Source: Azolla caroliniana
Lineage: Eukaryota > Polypodiophyta
Reading direction: 5' to 3'
DNA length: 64,000 nucleotides
NCBI GenBank assembly: GCA_043228905.1
Contig: JBHGNT010000004.1
Span: forward strand, 10,168,001-10,232,000
Shown: piece after piece, positions 58,731 to 64,000 of the stretch
Layout: every line of letters begins with the position of its first letter
Numbering within the stretch: the first letter of the stretch is position 1
Translations under genes and position numbers: made by a program
Notes under the pieces: generated by a model
What the model was told of the DNA's origin: nothing
Databases searched by the model: none
Seen by the model: only the letters and a program-made list of their open reading frames with translations

Positions 58731-59548
58731 TTTCCTTGTGGGGATCGTGTTGGTTTCTCGCTAGCGCTACCGTTTGTGCCATGTTTTGGCTCAACTTCGA
58801 CTATTTACAATCTCATGATAGAAGAAGTCGAGTTGACCACTTCACCTACAGTCCTTTGCTCGTTGCTATTCTAGTTCCTGGTGAGGACCGCACATGTTCG
58901 CTCACGACACGAATGATGGCCAAAATAGAGACAGGCCGGATAGGGCTAATAGAGACGATGACGCCGGATAGTGGCCGCACAGAGACGGTTGCAGAGCCAG
59001 AGACAAATGGCGACAACCGCCGAGCGATGGATACTATGGAGCTTCAGAAGGAGAGGAAGCAAAAACAAGCATAGCATAGAATGAGGAGAAACAAAGCAGA
59101 AGGAAGAAAAAAGAACGAAGGAGAAGAAGAGAAAGAAAGATAGGAGAAATGGAAGACATGGAGAGATGGAGAAGTGAGGAGGAGAGACAGAAAGAAAAAG
59201 AAAGAGGAAAAAGAAAGAAGACAGAAGACGAAAAGGCAGAAGACTAGAAGAAGAAGAACACATGAAGCAGGAAGAAATGCTTTCCGTTGCAAGCAAGTTG
59301 CAGAATCCAAGGCAAAATAAACAATTAAAATAATCATAATAATAAAACAAAAGAGAGGGAAAAACAAAACACAAGGGTATAACGAGCAGATTTCATAAGG
59401 GTACATAATTAAAATTTTAAAAATCAAAGGGCACCTATAGAATTTCAAAAACTCATGAACCTAAAAGAAATGGATGCGATCCACACGCAACTCACAAGAT
59501 ATGAAGAAGAACACACATACATAAAACGTTTTTTTGACGACCCAAATG

Positions 59549-59770
59549 ATGTTAACGAAGTTTGTGAACCGACAGAACGGGAATGTTCGTGTCGATGAAG
59601 ATTTGCTGACCGATGGAGATGTTCGAGTCAAGCGCTCCGATCGAGGGAGTCGATCGTTGATGTTACCAAAGTTCGTGAACGACAAAACGAGAATGTTCGT
59701 GGCGATGAAGATTCGCTGACCGACAAAGATGTTCGAGTCAAGTGCTCCAATCGAGGGAGTCGATCGTTGA
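59549..59770. repeat. Tandem duplication of a 111-bp unit
   Basis: Two copies start near 59551 and 59662 (GTTAACGAAGTT and GTTACCAAAGTT) and end in CGATCGTTGA. They share CGATGAAGATT and GATGTTCGAGTCAAG. It lies just inside the right direct repeat of the PLE and is of unknown role. Confidence 0.85.
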
Positions 59771-59862
59771 GTGGACCGATTGAAGTTCCAGTCGAAGAAA
59801 GATTATGATCAAGGCATGGGGGATCGACGTGCAAGGCACTCTCCCATGGGTGTGCCATATTG

Positions 59863-60224
59863 TGTTATCGTACGAGATGTACAAGTGATTGATAACTGTG
59901 ATAAGTGAGGGTGAAAGATGTAATGTGTTGATATGTATGTGTAATGTTATACGATTATGAGTGTGAATGTAAGTGTGAGTGTGGCAGATACAAAGAGGTG
60001 TGAGTGAGTGACTAGGTGTGAATGCCCAAGGGTCTTGCACCCTTGTGTATCTACCCTTTTGTACCTATTTAACCCCTTATGGGGAATGCATGAATACAAT
60101 GATCATTTCTCTCTCTCTCTCTCTCTCTCTTTGACATCTCTCTCTCTCTCTCTTCCTTACGTTGAACCCCCTTGGGAGGGGGGTGGAGCCATTCTAGGAA
60201 ACCATCCCCCACCCCGCAATGCTT
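59863..60224. repeat. Right direct repeat of Penelope-like element (pseudo-LTR)
   Basis: About 360 bp, partner of 55860-56230. For the minus-strand RT this is the upstream copy. Ends CGCAATGCTT at 60215-60224, after which the two flanks differ. Confidence 0.88.
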
Positions 60225-60332
60225 CTCAATGCTTGTCAACATCTTCATGATCTCTCTCACCATCATACTCTCCATCATCTTCATTATTACACCATGTCTA
60301 TGTTCGTCATTATCAATCATCATTACCATTAA

Positions 60333-60346
60333 CCCTAACCCTAAAA
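60333..60346. repeat. Two telomere-like units
   Basis: CCCTAACCCTAAAA, two units close to the plant telomere repeat CCCTAAA, about 110 bp beyond the PLE direct repeat. Too short to mean much alone. Confidence 0.4.
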
Positions 60347-60389
60347 CGTATAACATCTCTATCTTCATTCTTTTATGTCATTCCTAGCT

Positions 60390-60830
60390 TTGTAAGTTCC
60401 TCGTAGCCTTGTCATTCGTGTTCCGTCCGAGTCCGCGGTTGGTGTGTTTGTGACACTTATGTGCTCAACTATGCTTTCTCCATCCCTGTATTTCAGCCTC
60501 ACAATCTTTCTCATCAAAGATGTTTTGTTGAGGGCGTTCTTCCTCTCATATAGACCTGACAGCTTCTGCCACATCTCGTAGGCATTTGTGTCGTTCGCCA
60601 CATGCTGAAGGACACTCACGTTGACGCGTTATATGATAATGGCCACCGCCTTTCTGTTCAAGAGTTTCCATTCAGACTCTAATACCCCTGTGGGTATCTC
60701 TACTCTATTGATGGGCTCATACATGTCTTTAACTATGAGAAGGTCTTCCACCTTTATCTTCTAGTCTTCATTGTTCTGAGAATTTAGAACTATCATACCT
60801 GAGAAACCACTCACACTTCCTTCCATCTTT
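60390..60830 (-). pseudogene. Copia-D gag 5' fragment
   Basis: Minus strand, starting near 60826: MEGSVSGFSGMIVLNSQN-like, VEDLLIVKDMYEPINR, then VLQHVANDTNAYEMWQKL and LMRKIVRLKYRDG. This is the usual copia gag pattern. It contains stops near 60620 and 60760 and breaks off near 60390. Confidence 0.8.
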
Positions 60831-60852
60831 CACCTATGCTCTGATACTAGTT

Positions 60853-61542
60853 TGTTGAGATGTGTTCCCTAAGATTCGTGAGGAAGACCAATTGTGAAAT
60901 ACACAACAATGCCGAAATAGAAAACAACAAATGCACAAAATACACATTTTTACATGGAAACCCTATTTGGGGAAAACCATGGGAACAAAGATCTGCTATA
61001 CAATGGAGAATACAAAAGGAGACAGTATACAACACTCTCTCTGCATAGAGTGTATCAACCACATTGGGCTCTTGGCGTCTAAGCTCACAAAACTACGGTG
61101 TCGCTCTCTCTTCTCTCTATCTCTCTTACCTCTATAACACCCTCGCTATGGGGGCTCAACACTATTCTATTCTTTCTGTTCTATGCATACAAATCTTTAT
61201 GTTTTCCGTAAGTGTATTTATACTTATACACAATATGGGCTATTTAAAATGTAACCTCTACTAATATCTTCCTATTACTATACTAATAACAGTTAATCAG
61301 TCGACTGGTCGACTAGTTGATTCAACTAGCCGACACCTATGTCGACTGTCCAGTCGGTCCAACTAGTCAGCCTTTTCTTCATCCATCTAGTTGGCCCAAC
61401 TAGCTAGTCGTGTCTTCGACTTGGATTACTTACTATGTTGTCGACTCTCCCTGACATCAATTGTCGGCTCTTGGCCTGACCAGTCGGCTACTCCTTGACT
61501 TCGACTATCGGCTTCTCCCATAGGAGGGACATATTGCTAACA
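60853..61542 (-). mobile_element. Copia-D 5' LTR
   Basis: A 690-bp LTR, TG at 60853 and CA at 61542. The minus-strand primer site TAGTATCAGAGC, one base from the initiator-Met complement, adjoins it, with gag beyond. The 3' partner is missing. CGACTAGTCGG-like short repeats lie at 61290-61400. Confidence 0.8.
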
Positions 61543-62296
61543 TAATGCTACATGTAAACAAGGTCTCGGGTTCAAAATTTATACCTTGTAGTCATTTACA
61601 TTTAAAATATTTTAGCATAAATGGGAAATATGGAGAATTTCTAGGTTTAGAGACGGTATACATGTTGTGCAATTGGCAACACGATGCCCACACAACGTTG
61701 TGATGTCCAAAGGTGGCCGACCGGAGGAAAGAACACCTATGTTGTGGTTAGAGTTCTACTTGTCGTTGCTTTAGCCCTATTGGCTAGTTAGGGCCATTTC
61801 TCTGTTTGTTTCCTCACATGCTTGCTTGCTTACTTGATAACTCCTAGACTCAAGTGAAAAACCGACCATTAGCATATTTGATGAGAGAGGATTGAAACCT
61901 CATATCTTCCCCATTTTTAATGATTCATTGGGAGAGAACATGCCCCTTCCCATGTTAGTATGTAACCTAATATGCATCCTGCAAACCCAAAATTGGGTGT
62001 TATTGTAAATCAAACACATGGTTTCTTAGGCACATGCCACATGCTCTAATCCTCTTAACGGTTCTACGACCCCATCCATACTAGATTTATTCTAGGGGCC
62101 CCCACTTGGTGCCCTTGATTTCAAAACTCCAAAAAATACAATACATCTCCATTACTTCCCAAAATACCCTCCATTTTGACAGAGCTCCGAAAATGTCCTT
62201 CATGTTTCAAGAAACTCCACAAAAATGGCCGCTTACCCTTAATCGTGTAGAAGATCATTCTGACAAATCAAGTGCAGAAGAAGGTCTGTGTACTAA
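61543..62296. other. Upstream region of PPR gene
   Basis: No element or gene is clear. A B-box-like GGGTTCAAAATTT at about 61568 suggests one more worn tRNA-like module. A short open frame at 62106-62369 overlaps the PPR start in another frame and has no support. Confidence 0.5.
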
Positions 62297-64000
62297 ATGG
62301 TCAAGCTATGCACATCTTTATCGAGACATTCTCTTCCTAATGAAGTCGTATTTTCGCCACCACAGATAAGTCAAAAGTATTCATCTTCTCTTCATGATTT
62401 CATTGCTGCCTTGTGCACATGGAGAAAGCAAAAACATAAAGACAAAGTCTATGCAATAGGCTTGTATACCTCCATATGTGATGCTGGCCTCCAAGCTCAT
62501 CCATTGATAGGAAATGACCTTGTCTCCATGCTGGTTGAGATTGGGAAAATGAACCAAGCTCTGCGTGTATTTGCGATGCTCGAGCATCAAGATGGGCATT
62601 TATGGAATCTCATGATCATGGGTTATGCCAACTGTGGCGAGTCTCAACCACTGATCGATTTCTATCACAAGATGGGTGAACATGAATTGCCTTGTTTGAC
62701 AGGGCATTCCTATGTAATATTAGTTAAGGCTTGTATCAAATTGGAGGATGTTGATAGTGGAAGTAGGTTGCACATTGATGTTGTCAGAATGGGATTGCTG
62801 GAAAGAAATGTTTTTGTCGGTAGTGCTTTGGTTGATATGTATGCCAAATGTGGTTTACTCACGAAAGCACAGGAAACATTTGAAATGATCTCAATTCGAA
62901 ATGTAGTGTTGTGGAACACTCTTATAACAGGATATGCTGATCATGGGTGTTTCGAGGAAGTGCTAAAATGTTCTAAACAAATGCAATTCAATGGTATTGT
63001 CCCAGATGCTATAACATACATGTGCTGTTTGAGAGCTTGTAGTGGTACTGGAGCAACACTCAATGGAAAAGAAATACATGATGAGATCACAAGAAAGGGA
63101 TTGTTAGAAGGGGATGTTTTCCTTGGAACCACATTAATTGATATGTATGCTAAATGTGATATGCTTGTGGAAGCAAAGCAAGTGCTGGTCAATCTTCCAG
63201 TCCGAAATGTTGTTTCTTGGAATGCACTTATTTCAGGTTATGTGGACAATGGGCGTGGTAATGAGGCATTGGTTTGCTTTGAGAATATGCAAGGCGAAGG
63301 AGTATCTCCAAGTCCTGTGACCTTTATTCATAGTTTGAAAGCATGTGATAACGTTGAAACCATTGACAACATACATGCTGAAATTGCAAAGAAAGGACTC
63401 CTAGAAAAGGATGTAATGTTAAGCAGTACCCTAGTTTATATATATGCTAAAATTGGGATGATAATAAAAGCACAGGATGTGTTTGATAAGGTTCTAATCC
63501 GGAATGTAGTCTCATGGAATGCTTTAATAGCAGGCTATGTGGAGCATGGATATGGCGAGGAAGCATTGACCTGCTTTGAGAGAATGCAACAAATGGGCCT
63601 CTCCCCAGATGTCATTACTCTAATTTTCAGCTTGAAAGCATGCATTATCACTGGAACCATTTCTTTGGGTGAAGACATACATCTTGAGATTGCCAAAAAA
63701 GGTTTGGAAGGGAACCAGCTCCTTAGCAGCACTGTGATCCATATGTATGCAAAGTGTGGATCCCCCAACAAAGCACAGGAAGTGTTTGACAAGTTGTCTC
63801 ACAGAAATGTTGTCTCATGGACTGCATTGATAACAGGCTATGCTGAACTTGGACATACTCAACAAGCACTTCTTTGTTATGAACAAATGTGCTTCAATGA
63901 TGTCTTACCCAGTACTATCACATACATTTGTTCCTTGAAAGCTTGTGCTAGCATAGGAGCTGTAGCCAAAGGTCAAGAAATGCATGTCAAAATTGTAAAG
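62297..64000 (+). CDS. PLS-class pentatricopeptide-repeat protein (3' end outside window)
   Basis: Open from ATG at 62297, directly after an in-frame TAA (62294-62296), to the last base of the window: 568 codons, no stop. From about residue 85 on, P, L and S type PPR motifs alternate in blocks of about 100 residues. Each block has a VDMYAKCG-type helix, NVVSWNALI[ST]GY, a [EL]AL.CFE.MQ helix and [TI].SLKAC. At least four full blocks are visible. Such proteins bind organellar RNA base by base and, with E or DYW domains, direct C-to-U editing; those domains would lie beyond the window. Residues 1-40 are rich in S, with few acidic residues, and could be an organelle-targeting peptide. Confidence 0.93.
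   Translation, partial: MVKLCTSLSRHSLPNEVVFSPPQISQKYSSSLHDFIAALCTWRKQKHKDKVYAIGLYTSICDAGLQAHPLIGNDLVSMLVEIGKMNQALRVFAMLEHQDGHLWNLMIMGYANCGESQPLIDFYHKMGEHELPCLTGHSYVILVKACIKLEDVDSGSRLHIDVVRMGLLERNVFVGSALVDMYAKCGLLTKAQETFEMISIRNVVLWNTLITGYADHGCFEEVLKCSKQMQFNGIVPDAITYMCCLRACSGTGATLNGKEIHDEITRKGLLEGDVFLGTTLIDMYAKCDMLVEAKQVLVNLPVRNVVSWNALISGYVDNGRGNEALVCFENMQGEGVSPSPVTFIHSLKACDNVETIDNIHAEIAKKGLLEKDVMLSSTLVYIYAKIGMIIKAQDVFDKVLIRNVVSWNALIAGYVEHGYGEEALTCFERMQQMGLSPDVITLIFSLKACIITGTISLGEDIHLEIAKKGLEGNQLLSSTVIHMYAKCGSPNKAQEVFDKLSHRNVVSWTALITGYAELGHTQQALLCYEQMCFNDVLPSTITYICSLKACASIGAVAKGQEMHVKIVK

Larger units (their letters stand above)
56231..59862 (-). mobile_element. Penelope-like retroelement (PLE)
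   Basis: The 3.6 kb between the two direct repeats carries a minus-strand PLE reverse transcriptase (56853-58730). PLEs often lie in partial tandem and so show LTR-like direct repeats, which fits this layout. No GIY-YIG endonuclease motif was found on either side of the RT. The 5' part (58735-59860) is purine-rich on the plus strand and not recognisably coding. Confidence 0.75.

Noticed and set aside
59044-59448. Minus-strand hydrophobic frames upstream of the PLE RT (possible membrane protein)
   Set aside because: Derived from a purine-rich plus strand, so the complement is a run of F, L and S codons. No family resemblance.
60333-60346. Interstitial telomere array
   Set aside because: Only two units; noted as a feature because of the nearby PLE but not enough for a telomere or fusion claim.

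Overview
This window is eukaryotic and almost certainly from a land plant. It has an intron-containing NUP98 nucleoporin gene, a plant-type PLS pentatricopeptide-repeat (PPR) gene running off the right edge, Ty1/copia elements primed by initiator tRNA-Met, an hAT transposon with a plant-type BED/DUF659 transposase, and LINE and Penelope-like remains. The mix of dense nested retroelements, a Penelope-like reverse transcriptase and a multi-repeat PPR would suit a fern or other seed-free plant, but that is inference. Only two host genes are supported: NUP98 (12708-19544, minus; 12 coding exons that join in frame to 978 codons) and the PPR gene (62297-64000+, plus).

Layout. 1-4845: degraded minus-strand Ty1/copia element (copia-1) with an LTR at each end, cut by an 891-bp LTR-like insertion. 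4846-12520: AT-rich intergenic DNA with microsatellites, a candidate hAT MITE, a solo gypsy LTR with perfect 5-bp target duplication, and LINE fragments on both strands. 12523-20406: NUP98 with its 5' region. 20407-23499: intact-looking hAT element inserted in a TATG microsatellite just upstream of the inferred NUP98 TATA box. 23500-30630: satellites, a small degraded copia element and a LINE 3' end. 30631-55859: nested LTR-retrotransposon block. Within it a complete 8.3-kb gypsy element (34184-42504, TSD GTGTC) sits inside a copia protease/integrase gene (copia-C), and a complete 5.7-kb copia element (46578-52268, TSD GGGTC) sits just behind the primer-binding site of another copia (copia-B). 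55860-60224: Penelope-like element between 360-370-bp direct repeats. 60390-61542: 5' end of a further copia (copia-D). 62297 onward: PPR gene.

How the parts relate. NUP98 builds the nuclear pore permeability barrier; its GLEBS motif and C-terminal autoproteolytic domain are both present. The hAT insertion lies about 50 bp from its inferred TATA box, so it may affect NUP98 expression. The other coding sequence belongs to mobile elements, mostly broken by nonsense changes that look like C-to-T or G-to-A transitions. The least explained coding sequence is a coiled-coil-rich third reading frame between integrase and the 3' LTR of the gypsy element.
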